The notes beneath the pieces were generated by a model. It worked only from the letters and a program-made list of their open reading frames with translations, ran no database searches and had not been told where the DNA came from. The position numbers were made by a program, and so were the translations under genes. A DNA stretch of 64,000 nucleotides from Bacillota bacterium (GTDB lineage Bacteria > Bacillota > UBA4882 > UBA8346): contig JAEVYU010000056.1 in NCBI GenBank assembly GCA_023392595.1, positions 62,001 to 126,000 on the forward strand, written 5' to 3'. Positions 26,709 to 35,674 of this stretch are shown here, piece by piece. Within the stretch, counting starts at the first letter, position 1. Each line of letters begins with the position of its first letter.

Positions 26709-26999
26709 CTATACCATCATGATGCCCTCGGGATCATAGGTGGCTTTCGATCCGACATGATCCACGCGCCTTTTCCAATTATCTCCCAAAAAATAAAATC
26801 GCAAACTATCCGCTTTCGTATCAATGATTCCCTCCAGTCTCTTGCGTAAATCGGCAAATTGCACCGGATCAACCAAACATTCAAAAACCGAATTCTGGAC
26901 CCGCTGTCCAAAATTTACGCATTGTTTGGCGACCTTGCGCAATCTCCTCTTGCCTTCGGCATCTTCAGTATTGACGTCATACGTCACCAATACCATCAT
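26709..26999 (-). CDS. cas2: CRISPR-associated Cas2
   Basis: 96 residues, the normal size. Ferredoxin-like fold of the I-C Cas2 type, starting MMVLVTYDVNTEDAEGKRRL with the conserved Asp in TYDV. Cas2 bridges two Cas1 dimers in the spacer-integration complex. Last gene of the cas operon, 24 nt after cas1 and next to the leader of array 1. Two adjacent ATGs (26999, 26996) are possible starts. Confidence 0.97.
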   Translation of the reverse strand: MMVLVTYDVNTEDAEGKRRLRKVAKQCVNFGQRVQNSVFECLVDPVQFADLRKRLEGIIDTKADSLRFYFLGDNWKRRVDHVGSKATYDPEGIMMV

Positions 27000-27023
27000 A
27001 TCACGCGCCTCCAGATTCCATAA

Positions 27024-28058
27024 TTATTTCATCAAGAACGGCGGATAAGCATCCAGATCTCCCCGTAAAAACCTAGCCAGCAATAAGCTTTGGGCATAAG
27101 GAATCAGTCCTACCGGAAGCTTTTCTCCCAAAAAAGGATGGACAATTTCTTCCTGTTTCCGGCTTTGCCAGGCGGTAATGATTATTTTACGGGTCTGGTC
27201 ATCCGTAATCACGCCCCCGGACTCTTTAACCGTAAACCCCGTCCCATCCATTTGCCGATTATTCACTAAAGATAGCGCGAGACGGTCAACCAAGTAAGGA
27301 CGCAGTTCTTCCATTAAGTCCAAGGCTAAACTAGGACGGCCGGGGCGTTCTTTATGTAAAAAGCCGACTTGCGGATCAAGTCCGACGGATTCCAAAGCCG
27401 CTGCGCAATCATGGGCCAATAAGGTATAAAGAAAAGATAAGAGAGCATTCATCCGGTCCAGCGGCGGTCTGCGGTTTCGGCCATTAAAGGAGAATACATC
27501 TTTTTGGTCCAAAATTAAGCGGTCGAAAACACTATAATAGCTCCGCGCCGCCTCTCCCTCGATACTGCGGACTGCTTCGACCGTTTCGGCTCGCCTAATC
27601 CGTTCCAGGATATGATATAGAGTATCAACTCGCAACATCATGATTCCATCGGGATCGCCAGCGCCGTGATCCCGCAAAAACCGTTGCAGTACGCAACGGC
27701 AATTAAAAACTTTGCCTACAATAAAATTACGGGCCATGAATAACTTTGCTTCGCCGTCATCAGCCATCCGGTATTGCTTCCGCCGCAGCAGCACATTACC
27801 GTTAATCTTGCCGGTAATCCGCGCCAAAAAGCGCCCGTTTTCGGAAAAGAACGACAAGGCCACATTGCGTTCGGCACATAACTGCATTAGGGCGGGACTG
27901 GCGCCGGTATACCCGAAACTGACGATTCCCTCCAGGTTATGAATGGGGACCCGTATTTTCGTTTCCTCGCCAACCTGGACCATTACGGTTTCACCTTCCC
28001 TGGCAAGGTAGGCATCAGGGGAAGTGACATATAAAACGTTCAACAGTTTGCGCATCAT
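27024..28058 (-). CDS. cas1: CRISPR-associated Cas1 integrase
   Basis: 344 residues. Metal-dependent integrase of new spacers. Catalytic residues fit E168 (SIEGEAARSYY), H234 (VGFLHKERPGRPSLALDL) and an acidic residue at D246/E249. The start overlaps the cas4 stop by 4 nt (ATGA), implying coupled translation. Complete and without visible defects. Confidence 0.97.
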   Translation of the reverse strand: MMRKLLNVLYVTSPDAYLAREGETVMVQVGEETKIRVPIHNLEGIVSFGYTGASPALMQLCAERNVALSFFSENGRFLARITGKINGNVLLRRKQYRMADDGEAKLFMARNFIVGKVFNCRCVLQRFLRDHGAGDPDGIMMLRVDTLYHILERIRRAETVEAVRSIEGEAARSYYSVFDRLILDQKDVFSFNGRNRRPPLDRMNALLSFLYTLLAHDCAAALESVGLDPQVGFLHKERPGRPSLALDLMEELRPYLVDRLALSLVNNRQMDGTGFTVKESGGVITDDQTRKIIITAWQSRKQEEIVHPFLGEKLPVGLIPYAQSLLLARFLRGDLDAYPPFLMK

Positions 28059-28741
28059 TCGGCCTCGGTAATATTGTTTTTGATATAATCGTCCACCTTA
28101 TGTTGCCGGTGTTCAATCCGGGGCAAACAAAGTTCAACCAGTGAACATTCGGGGCAGGCCCGGTTTTTTTGGGGTTGCGGCGTTGTTCCCTGCTCAAACA
28201 GAAAGTGCATGCCCTCGGCCAATTCGCTGACGCGTTTACGCAAACTTATATCCAAAGCTACAATTTGCCGCCGCCGGGTTTGACCGTAAAACAAAGAGCC
28301 TTCGGCTACGGAAACCCCCAGCATTTCTTCCAGGCAAATCGCTTGCGCGCAAAGCTGGACCGCGTCCCGGTCGTCGGGTTTCGGTTTACCGCGCTTATAC
28401 TCCACCGGATAGGGCAACCAAAAACCTTTTTTCCCCGCCAGTTCAACAGTGGCCGGAGTCTTGGCGGGCGACTGATGAAACTCCACTACATCGGCCACGC
28501 CATACAAACCCAAGGTAAAAGAAACCAGGGGGAGCGAACGGCAAACCTGCATCGCTCCCCTGGATTCAGTAAAAAAGGGATCATCGACCCGTTCATGTAA
28601 AGAGCGGCCTTCAAAAGTACGTACATTCTCCTGCCACTGCTGCTCCACATGGATTAAAGCCCACTGCCGTGGGCAAAAGGCGAAATGTTGGATGCCGGAG
28701 AGGAGGAGGAGAGAGTCGTCGGGATAGGTCGAGCCCATCAT
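28055..28741 (-). CDS. cas4: CRISPR-associated Cas4 nuclease
   Basis: 228 residues. RecB-like exonuclease that trims prespacers and helps select PAM-bearing ends. The [4Fe-4S] cysteines are seen in FCPRQW near the N-terminus and [10 protein letters not shown] near the C-terminus. The nuclease core has GVADVVEF (Asp) and VEYKRGK (Glu/Lys). It overlaps cas7 and cas1 by 4 nt on each side, so the adaptation genes are coupled. Confidence 0.96.
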   Translation of the reverse strand: MMGSTYPDDSLLLLSGIQHFAFCPRQWALIHVEQQWQENVRTFEGRSLHERVDDPFFTESRGAMQVCRSLPLVSFTLGLYGVADVVEFHQSPAKTPATVELAGKKGFWLPYPVEYKRGKPKPDDRDAVQLCAQAICLEEMLGVSVAEGSLFYGQTRRRQIVALDISLRKRVSELAEGMHFLFEQGTTPQPQKNRACPECSLVELCLPRIEHRQHKVDDYIKNNITEAE

Positions 28742-29649
28742 GGTCTCTCAATTAAGGTTAAGTTTTGTGGAATCTTTTCTTTCTCAATGGAAACAACATA
28801 ATCGCTGAAATCTCTGGCCGGTTTGCTTTCATCCTTCCGCTTTACCTTAATAGCATCGAAAAGTTGTTGCACCGGTGCATCCCCCATTTTTGATGCATGT
28901 TCAAAAACAAATAACTTGCGGGTGCCCATGAGACCACGGGCGGCCGAATGATCGTGTTCAAACATATTTTGAAGCGCTTCCCATAGCAGTTTTAAATCAT
29001 CTTCCGAAAAACCGGTTTGAGCAGCAAGCGGTGCGGAAATAAAGCCGTGCGCGCGATAAAGGCCATACGGAACGGTAAACTTTCTGCCCATCGTCCGATT
29101 GTCTCCGCCTTGTTTTTCGGCCTCCGCTTCGGTAGCTACTGCCATTCTGGTGATGCTGTGTTCAAGGGAGACAATCGGATCAACGGAACGACCAAATGTT
29201 AATTGGACCGGACCACGAACTTGACCAGCATTAGATCCGGTCGATAAAACCGCCCCAAAAGTCCGGATATCATAAAAGTTTTGGCACAAAAATTGTTTAG
29301 CCCGATCAATCTCTTTACCTTGACCTTGTCCTGGCTTATTGCGTTTTTTGCCATCCGCCGGATCAGCCGGGGGCGCTTCCAAATCTATTTCCAGGCTCTT
29401 GTAAGCCTGTTCAATCGTATTGTTTAATATTGCTTTTTCTTTTACAAAAATTCCGTACGGGGATTGATCATTATGCTTAAGTCCCACGTAATTCCGCACT
29501 TTACGCTTTAGGCAAACATCTGTGATAAGTCCATGTCCGGTTTCGGCGTCAACGCGTGGCAAATTGCCAGCATCGGGATCTCCGTTGGGATTGCCGTCTT
29601 TAACATCAAAGAAAATAACAAAGTCATAACGTTTTTGAACCGCATCCAT
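28738..29649 (-). CDS. cas7c: type I-C Cascade backbone Cas7 (Csd2)
   Basis: 303 residues, matching Csd2/Csh2. The N-terminal RAMP motif [20 protein letters not shown] is typical. About six or seven copies would line the crRNA in Cascade. ATG at 29649 lies 34 nt after the cas8c stop, with GGAG upstream. Confidence 0.96.
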   Translation of the reverse strand: MDAVQKRYDFVIFFDVKDGNPNGDPDAGNLPRVDAETGHGLITDVCLKRKVRNYVGLKHNDQSPYGIFVKEKAILNNTIEQAYKSLEIDLEAPPADPADGKKRNKPGQGQGKEIDRAKQFLCQNFYDIRTFGAVLSTGSNAGQVRGPVQLTFGRSVDPIVSLEHSITRMAVATEAEAEKQGGDNRTMGRKFTVPYGLYRAHGFISAPLAAQTGFSEDDLKLLWEALQNMFEHDHSAARGLMGTRKLFVFEHASKMGDAPVQQLFDAIKVKRKDESKPARDFSDYVVSIEKEKIPQNLTLIERP

Positions 29650-29683
29650 TTTATTTGCTCCTTTATCATTTTTTATTTCTAAT

Positions 29684-31411
29684 TCAATTTAGTGATATAT
29701 CTTCACTTTTGGTAAAAAAGGCTTGCCTTTGATGATAATAACCAATGGCAAATCGTCCTTGTTCGTGCAAATCCAAATGTGCCGGAAAATCGCTTAACCG
29801 TCCCATGATTTCACCCAATAATCGCTCAAAATAAATCACTCTCCCTTTACTATCCATCTTGGCGAGATGGTGATTTTTGAGGCGTAAAAGATTCGTAAAT
29901 ACGGTCACCGGCGTTGCGCAAGCCGCTCCATAAAAGCGTTCCCGGATGGTAGCATTAATTCCCGGATTAGCCTCCTCCTGAATTTTTTCAAGGGTTGCAA
30001 ACAGTCTTCCGAGTTGATAACCGACTGATGGTTGCGTAATATCCAATGTTCTACTTACCTCCCTTTGATTTGGATCAGAATAAATTTGATAATAATATCG
30101 ATTTAAATATGCCTTGATTAATGCCGCTCTTACAGGTTTTACTCTGTTTTCAACATCACTGTGAATACGCCGGATCACAGCTTGCAGCAAGTTTGCCGGA
30201 TAAGGGGTTCCCGTCAAAATGGCGCGCATAAAGTCACCGGCTATATTGGGCGGTATGTTTTCACTCTTGTCTTGCGTTGCAATATTTACCAAAATACGCC
30301 AAATTGAATAATATTCCGGTTCCTTGGGCGGCTTGACGATGGCAAAATCATCAAAATATTGTTTAATACGTGTAGAAAATTGAGAAATAGTGCCAACTTG
30401 CCAAAAACGGACCGCAATCCGGGCGGCATTAGGGGCCAGTCCTAGAATATAAAACCGAGTATCACCATCATCATTCATATACGCTCCACTATTAACTGAT
30501 TCAAAAAGTGCCTTTACCCGCTCTGTCCCTGCATCTGGATTATCTTTTTCCGGTTCTTTGAAAAAAAATGAAAAATCCGATTCAAAAGAAGATTGTTTTT
30601 CAGACCAAAAAATAGTTGAAGCATCGCCAACTGAAATACGTTGTTTTGAATCCTTTCCCAGGAGTGTATTGGCAGCCGTAGTATAGGCAAACTCGGCTTC
30701 AACGCCAACAGGAGAATTAAAGCCTTGATCCTTACCATACGATTTAAAAGCTTCTAAATTAAAGGAGACAATATTAGCCCCGGCGCTTTGTGCGCCATAA
30801 ACCCCCTTAATGGAAGTATGCAGCGGCTTTATTTGGGTTTTCTCTCCCGTAATCAAACAGATCCCTTGCCGAGCATCACTTTCGGCGTTCATCAACGAGG
30901 AGAGTTTCGCAACAACCTCGGGATAACGGCAGACTAAAAAAGTATCACCATGTATCCGAAAAGAAAGATTTGGATTTGTTGCAACAATTTCTTGCCAGCA
31001 TTCTTCTTGAACCAATCTGTCTTCCGTAATCCGTTCCAGAAAATGAAGCACCTTTTGAATGACCGGAATTTCTTCAAATTCTTTCAAGCGATCGATAAAA
31101 GCTATTTTTTGTTTGATAACTCGCTCTTTATTTCCTTTCGTATCAATTCCAAAAACATATCCCGGGACATCCCAGAGCAAGTTCGCTGCAACTCCGGATG
31201 TCTTTTTGACCCCCTGAGGAACCAAAAAAGCTTTGGCCCTTTTTTTCTTTCCTTCTCCCTCCCGGGTATCTTCGATCAGGGCTAAAGCACCGTCATGATC
31301 CAAAACAACGATAAAAGGAATCTCTTTTTTCTCCCATCCTTCCGGCGCAATGTCGCTTTCTGGATCAGCCGCCTTCCTGTCGTAATACTCCTTCAAAGCC
31401 TGCAAGATCAT
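29684..31411 (-). CDS. cas8c: type I-C Cascade large subunit Cas8c (Csd1)
   Basis: 575 residues, the usual size for Csd1. The N-terminus ([17 protein letters not shown]) and the C-terminal region ([20 protein letters not shown]) are family-typical. Cas8c recognises the PAM (usually TTC in I-C) and recruits Cas3. An internal start can produce the small Cas11-like subunit in I-C systems; I cannot show that here. The start overlaps cas5c by 4 nt. Confidence 0.95.
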   Translation of the reverse strand: MILQALKEYYDRKAADPESDIAPEGWEKKEIPFIVVLDHDGALALIEDTREGEGKKKRAKAFLVPQGVKKTSGVAANLLWDVPGYVFGIDTKGNKERVIKQKIAFIDRLKEFEEIPVIQKVLHFLERITEDRLVQEECWQEIVATNPNLSFRIHGDTFLVCRYPEVVAKLSSLMNAESDARQGICLITGEKTQIKPLHTSIKGVYGAQSAGANIVSFNLEAFKSYGKDQGFNSPVGVEAEFAYTTAANTLLGKDSKQRISVGDASTIFWSEKQSSFESDFSFFFKEPEKDNPDAGTERVKALFESVNSGAYMNDDGDTRFYILGLAPNAARIAVRFWQVGTISQFSTRIKQYFDDFAIVKPPKEPEYYSIWRILVNIATQDKSENIPPNIAGDFMRAILTGTPYPANLLQAVIRRIHSDVENRVKPVRAALIKAYLNRYYYQIYSDPNQREVSRTLDITQPSVGYQLGRLFATLEKIQEEANPGINATIRERFYGAACATPVTVFTNLLRLKNHHLAKMDSKGRVIYFERLLGEIMGRLSDFPAHLDLHEQGRFAIGYYHQRQAFFTKSEDISLN

Positions 31412-32154
31412 TCTCTCACCTCTATTTCCCTACGGTCCGTATTAACAATACCGTTCGCAATATGCGCTTTAAAAAACTGCGGGGCCGGATTATGGATATC
31501 GTGATTAAAATCCATGTCATAAAGCATAAAGCCCAAATCCCTTGTTTCTGAAATCGCTTCGGCAGGCTCTTCATTGGCGTCGACTAATCTAAAATCACAG
31601 GCAAACTCGCGGCAACCCAAGTAAGGCCGATGGAAACACTGCCCCTTTTTAGCCCGCCGTTCAAACATTGCCGCATATTTGGCTTGGGTTTCATCCAGCC
31701 GGACTATGGTTGCCTGTTCTTGACCGTCCGCCCAGAATTCGGGAGAAGCGGAATGGTTGGCTGCTCTTTTTTCCGTTGGAATGAAATCAAAATAACCGTG
31801 AATCCGGTATTTCACATCCCGCAGGAAAAGTCCGGCGCGTTGTTGCCGCTCATCTTCAATGAAAATCCCCATCGGTTCACCCAGCACCCCCGCCAACTGT
31901 TTTGCAGTCGGGGCGGATATTTTCTTACCCACTTCATTACGGCGCACCGAGATCCATTGAATTGGATTCAAAACTTCAATCTTGGTAACATTCCAGCGGA
32001 TGGCGGGTTTCCATAAAATCGCTTCAAAAATGGCCCTGGCCGCCGAGGGAGTCATCACATCATAACTGACGCGCTCCACCTTCATTTCTGGCCGGGTAAA
32101 ACAGGCGTAATCGCCCCATACTTCCAAACACCAATCATGCATTTTACTTTTCAC
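31408..32154 (-). CDS. cas5c: type I-C Cas5 (Cas5d), crRNA endonuclease
   Basis: 248 residues. I-C systems lack Cas6; Cas5 cuts the repeat and leaves an ~11-nt 5' handle. The N-terminus LEVWGDYACFTRPEMKVER and the segment VMTPSAARAIFEAILWKP are family-typical. It should also process the repeat-like RNA at 35523-35562 if that RNA is recognised. It starts 9 nt after the cas3 stop. Confidence 0.96.
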   Translation of the reverse strand: MKSKMHDWCLEVWGDYACFTRPEMKVERVSYDVMTPSAARAIFEAILWKPAIRWNVTKIEVLNPIQWISVRRNEVGKKISAPTAKQLAGVLGEPMGIFIEDERQQRAGLFLRDVKYRIHGYFDFIPTEKRAANHSASPEFWADGQEQATIVRLDETQAKYAAMFERRAKKGQCFHRPYLGCREFACDFRLVDANEEPAEAISETRDLGFMLYDMDFNHDIHNPAPQFFKAHIANGIVNTDRREIEVRE

Positions 32155-32162
32155 CTCTTTTC

Positions 32163-34403
32163 TTAAATAATTAAATCTTCCGGGTTATACAATGTTTCAT
32201 CAACCAAAAGCCCTATTTTGTTTGAGTACTCGATTTCTGAAGTCAATGCAAAAATCTTCGGCTGCACTTCTTCAATGGTTCCTCGTTCGAGCATTTGATC
32301 AAAATCCCGATTGCATACATTAACCGTATATCTTTGTAATTTGCGCATCAACCATCTTTCCGGCCCCTTGGCTTTTAATAAATCAATCAGATTGCCACTA
32401 TCGCCATATCGAACCAAAATGGTTTTCTGTATTGAATCATCAATGATTCGAAACTTACCAGCCACAGTCCGAAATGATATATTGAGTTCTTGCATACCGG
32501 GACTAAGCAAGGAAATTATCCCTTCCTTGTCCAAAGAATTGGCTTTCCAGTATAGTTCGGCAAAATATTTTTCAAACAAAGTATGTTCCAAAGGATCATC
32601 ACAAGTACATTTGAAAATGCTGCGGGTAGTATCCGCCGCTTTCCTTAAAATACCTATGGGAGGCTGCTTTGGAGCATTAAAAACAATGACTCTTCCCAGT
32701 CCCGATAAGTTACCCTCCCGGTTACATCGTCCGGCAGCCTGGGCAATTGAATCCAACCCGGCCAAGGCTCTATAAACTACTGGAAAATCCATATCCACGC
32801 CCGCTTCCACAAGTTGAGTACTAATGACTCGCACCGTGTCTTTATTCTTAAGTTTTTGTTTTATTTCTTCAATGACTTTACTGCGATGCTTTCCACACAT
32901 AAAGGCCGACAAATGATAGGTCCCTTCTGGCATTAATTTATATAACTCTCGGCAACTTTTTCGATCGGAAACCACACCTAAAACCTGATTGTATTGGTGC
33001 AATTCTTCAGCTATCGATTCCCAACTTGATGTAATGGCTAAGTCTTTTGGAAGCTGTACCTGAACCCGTTTTAAAGATTCATAAAGCGTCTTAACTTGAT
33101 CAGCCTCCCCCATTATTTCAGTTATTCTTTTTAAGCCTTTGAATGATACTCCATTACCCGATTTTTCTTTAAATGCCGGTTGGGTTGCAGTAGATATCAC
33201 AAAACTAACTCCGTAATGATCGACCAGCAATTGCATAGTTTCAAGAATCGGGGTTAAATATTCGACCGGTACCAGTTGGGCTTCATCCAAGACAATAACC
33301 GAGTTTACAATATTATGCAGCTTGCGGCAACGGCTGGATTTAGCCGCAAAAAGCGATTCAAAAAATTGCACCGAAGTGGTAACAACAATTGGCGCATCCC
33401 AATTTTCAGCGGCTAAACGTAATTTGGGCGTAATATCATCCTGCTCCAAACTGGAATGATGTTCTACCACTTGATCTTCTCCAAGCACGGAGCGAAATAC
33501 ATCAGCATTCTGCTCTATGATGCTTGTGTAGGGTATCACATAAATAATTCGCTCCAAATGGTACCTTCTGGCATGTTCTAAGCCAAAGGCGAGGCTAGAA
33601 AGAGTCTTACCGCCACCCGTCGGTACTGTAAGTGAAAAAACGCCTGGTGGGCTTGCTGCCATTTGTACGCATTTTTTGCGAATATCCCTACGGGTTTGAT
33701 TAACATGCGTATCAGCCGATGTTTCGTCCAAACGGATAATAAATTCATTAAAACGTTCGAGAAGTTCGGGGATAGAACAATACCCGCCTCTGTCATTGGG
33801 ACGTTCACCTTCCATATATTTTTCTGTGTCTAAAAAATCAGCGTCCACCAAACATGAATATAACATCCTCACCCATAATGAGAGATCCAGTCCTTTTGCA
33901 AATTGCCGTGGGAGTGCATCCGGCTTGGATAGCAATACATTATCCAAAATGAAACCGGTAATATCTTGTAAATCCTTTACCTGTTTTTCTTGAAATTGTA
34001 GCGAAGTTTGCCCTGCCCCTTCCGCGCTTGATCCATCAGGTAATCCTGCATGATGGCCGGCGATACAATAGGCCAAGACTCTCCCTAAGCCTTTGCCGAA
34101 TAATTCTTCAACGAGTTTGGCCCCATGAATGGCATGCGGCATTTTCCCCGGCTTTCCTTCCAGATGCGCCTCTTCATCAAAACCAAAGCCGCTTTTCCGG
34201 CAAAGATAAGCTTGCCATGCCGGTCTGCCTTTGCCTGCATCATGGGCTAGTCCGGCGGCTTTTGCCCACTTTTCCGAATGAAATTTTTTTGCAAAATCCG
34301 CTGCCAGCCTTGCGGTATTTTCTAAATGATCCGATAGCAACTGGGGAGGAGCCCACGTACCGTCATCATTTTTACGTACATGGGCAATGAAATCGCCTTT
34401 CAT
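32163..34403 (-). CDS. cas3: CRISPR-associated Cas3 nuclease-helicase
   Basis: About 746 residues. HD nuclease domain at the N-terminus (AGLAHDAGKGRPAWQAYL). SF2 helicase motifs follow: VPTGGGKTLS (Walker A), VIVLDEAQLVP, STATQP and QAAGRCNREG. Cas3 is recruited by target-bound Cascade and degrades the invading strand. The ATG at 34403 is chosen because the protein then begins MKGDFIAHVRKNDDG, as in other I-C Cas3. In-frame ATGs reach back to 34448, overlapping the RAYT stop. It is the first cas gene in the operon. Confidence 0.95.
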   Translation of the reverse strand: MKGDFIAHVRKNDDGTWAPPQLLSDHLENTARLAADFAKKFHSEKWAKAAGLAHDAGKGRPAWQAYLCRKSGFGFDEEAHLEGKPGKMPHAIHGAKLVEELFGKGLGRVLAYCIAGHHAGLPDGSSAEGAGQTSLQFQEKQVKDLQDITGFILDNVLLSKPDALPRQFAKGLDLSLWVRMLYSCLVDADFLDTEKYMEGERPNDRGGYCSIPELLERFNEFIIRLDETSADTHVNQTRRDIRKKCVQMAASPPGVFSLTVPTGGGKTLSSLAFGLEHARRYHLERIIYVIPYTSIIEQNADVFRSVLGEDQVVEHHSSLEQDDITPKLRLAAENWDAPIVVTTSVQFFESLFAAKSSRCRKLHNIVNSVIVLDEAQLVPVEYLTPILETMQLLVDHYGVSFVISTATQPAFKEKSGNGVSFKGLKRITEIMGEADQVKTLYESLKRVQVQLPKDLAITSSWESIAEELHQYNQVLGVVSDRKSCRELYKLMPEGTYHLSAFMCGKHRSKVIEEIKQKLKNKDTVRVISTQLVEAGVDMDFPVVYRALAGLDSIAQAAGRCNREGNLSGLGRVIVFNAPKQPPIGILRKAADTTRSIFKCTCDDPLEHTLFEKYFAELYWKANSLDKEGIISLLSPGMQELNISFRTVAGKFRIIDDSIQKTILVRYGDSGNLIDLLKAKGPERWLMRKLQRYTVNVCNRDFDQMLERGTIEEVQPKIFALTSEIEYSNKIGLLVDETLYNPEDLII

Positions 34404-34438
34404 TGCTTCACCACTCTTTTCTTCATTTCCAACTACCA

Positions 34439-35143
34439 TCATCGCCATATTGTTCCAACCTGTCGCATCTTATTTCTTCTTAGCCTATCCTTCCCCCACC
34501 TCTTCGGGTTCTCCCATATATACCGTCGAATTGTCTCCAAGGCTCGTTCATCCCGGATGATCCGGTCATGAAACCGGGATTGCCATTCGAAATATCCCAT
34601 GCCATTCTTATTGCAATACCGCTTGACATTCCCCTTAAAATGATTAATCACGGACGATATTGAATTTTTATCCAACGGACGCAATCCCGATCTGAATTCC
34701 AATCCCAATTCGCCCCTATTCGTACCCGTATTCGTACCCGTACCCGTACGACCGCGCCATGGCGCGGTCCTCCCATCATTTCCGGCATTCATTCCCTCAT
34801 TTCCGGCGTTTATTCCATCATCCCCGGCATTTATCCCCTCATCTCCGCCGTTCCTTTCCTCATCTCCGCCGTTCCTTTCCTCATCTCCGGCATCGATAAC
34901 CAAAATTCCATGGATATGATTGGGCATGATGACCCATTGGTCCAACCGGATATTTGCAAACCGATCCGGAATCTCCGTCCAAAACATTTTGGCTATTTTC
35001 CCGATCTCGGACATACCCATTTGTCCGTTCATAACCTCACCCAATAATTCCCGGCGGTCTTTGACGCAGATTGTAATAAAATAATAACCCGGGCGGGAGT
35101 AATCAAAATGGGGTAGTCGATAGCGTTTCTTTAATTTATACAA
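34439..35143 (-). CDS. RAYT (REP-associated tyrosine transposase)
   Basis: About 234 residues of the Y1 (IS200-like) superfamily. The metal-binding His-x-His is in VIMPNHIHGILVI. The C-terminal region FHDRIIRDERALETIRRYIW has the catalytic-Tyr helix, followed by the WENPKRWG signature of RAYTs. Between them lies a low-complexity insert of short repeats (GDEERNGG, GDEGINAG, GNEGMNAG). The second of two in-frame TTG codons (35143) has GGGAG at proper spacing. It ends within the region where the longest cas3 frame starts. It sits between the regulated promoter and cas3 and is probably cotranscribed with both. Confidence 0.85.
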   Translation of the reverse strand: MYKLKKRYRLPHFDYSRPGYYFITICVKDRRELLGEVMNGQMGMSEIGKIAKMFWTEIPDRFANIRLDQWVIMPNHIHGILVIDAGDEERNGGDEERNGGDEGINAGDDGINAGNEGMNAGNDGRTAPWRGRTGTGTNTGTNRGELGLEFRSGLRPLDKNSISSVINHFKGNVKRYCNKNGMGYFEWQSRFHDRIIRDERALETIRRYIWENPKRWGKDRLRRNKMRQVGTIWR

Positions 35144-35215
35144 CGGCAAGGCTCCCTCTTCTCATATCCTCTCTGTACTCCTCAAATGATGTGGCTGGAA
35201 TATCTGTAGCTCTTT

Positions 35216-35380
35216 TCAGTTATGCCTCTCCAAACGTACCTGTATTTTTACCAACGACTTTTTAGATTCACAAACTTCCACTTCATTTGCATTAACACGA
35301 TAGTGTACTTTACGATTCATTTCATTAATAGACTGAATAGTTTCTACCCTTTTTAAACCATATCCCATTCTCGAATTCAT
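35216..35380 (-). CDS. 54-residue small protein under the guide-targeted promoter
   Basis: Starts MNSRMGYGLKRVETIQSINE and ends ..SLVKIQVRLERHN. Charged, no membrane segment, one Cys; I do not recognise a family. GGAGG lies 8 nt before the ATG. It is the first gene after the promoter whose -35 region is matched by the repeat-like RNA's spacer. By analogy with CreTA loci it could be a toxin held silent by Cascade; it could equally be a leader peptide or small regulator of the cas operon. No terminator is seen before the RAYT gene. Confidence 0.65.
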   Translation of the reverse strand: MNSRMGYGLKRVETIQSINEMNRKVHYRVNANEVEVCESKKSLVKIQVRLERHN

Positions 35381-35420
35381 TTAATGAGCCTCCAATTTTT
35401 AATTATAAATTTAGATTTGA

Positions 35421-35475
35421 AATATAGTTTATTAGCTGTTCAAATAAATATTACTGTTTCGACAATACTTATTAT
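35421..35475. promoter_or_regulatory. promoter with protospacer-like target of the mini-CRISPR RNA
   Basis: On the minus strand a -10 TATATT (35421-35426) lies 41 nt before the ATG at 35380; the -35 position would be ~35444-35449. On the plus strand TTC (35439-35441) is followed by AAATAAATATTACTGT (35442-35457), which matches the first 16 bases of the spacer at 35563 at 15 positions. The site and PAM are in the correct orientation for I-C Cascade, and bound Cascade would cover the -35 box. Confidence 0.7.
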
Positions 35476-35522
35476 GGTATATTTTTCTATATATGAGCCA
35501 ATACTAAATATATCAGTATTCT

Positions 35523-35621
35523 GTCGAATTTCTTTGTAAAGTAGAAATTCGTGGATTGAAACAAATACATATTACTGTATGGAATGATGCGGCGTTTCGA
35601 AAATACCCGCATCTTTCTTTT
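35523..35621 (+). ncRNA. CreR/CreA-like mini-CRISPR regulatory RNA
   Basis: A repeat-like sequence at 35523-35562 reads GTCG, then stem GAATTTC (35526-35532) / GAAATTC (35544-35550), then GTGGATTGAAAC. Its last 13 bases (CGTGGATTGAAAC) and first four equal the I-C array repeat in crRNA sense, but the stem differs in sequence and keeps pairing. A spacer starts at 35563 (AAATACATATTACTGTATGG). A rho-independent terminator follows: GATGCGG (35586-35592) / CCGCATC (35607-35613), then TTTCTTTT. There is no second full repeat. The spacer's 5' part matches the TTC-flanked site at 35442. This is the design of a Cascade-bound regulatory guide rather than a defence spacer. No clear promoter could be assigned. 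Confidence 0.75.
35586..35621 (+). terminator. terminator of the mini-CRISPR RNA
   Basis: 7-bp GC-rich stem GATGCGG/CCGCATC, 14-nt loop, then TTTCTTTT. The T-run is only on the plus strand, so it does not serve the WYL gene, which reads the other way. Confidence 0.8.
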
Positions 35622-35674
35622 CCCATTCTATCACCCACCCCTGCCACCTGTCTGACAGCGAATGCCAGTTCGGC

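Noticed and set aside
35523..35621. Decayed end of a third ordinary CRISPR array
   Set aside because: A degraded repeat would not keep a compensated 7-bp stem of new sequence, a TTC-flanked match 121 bp away at the promoter, and a terminator directly after the spacer. It cannot be fully excluded without expression data.
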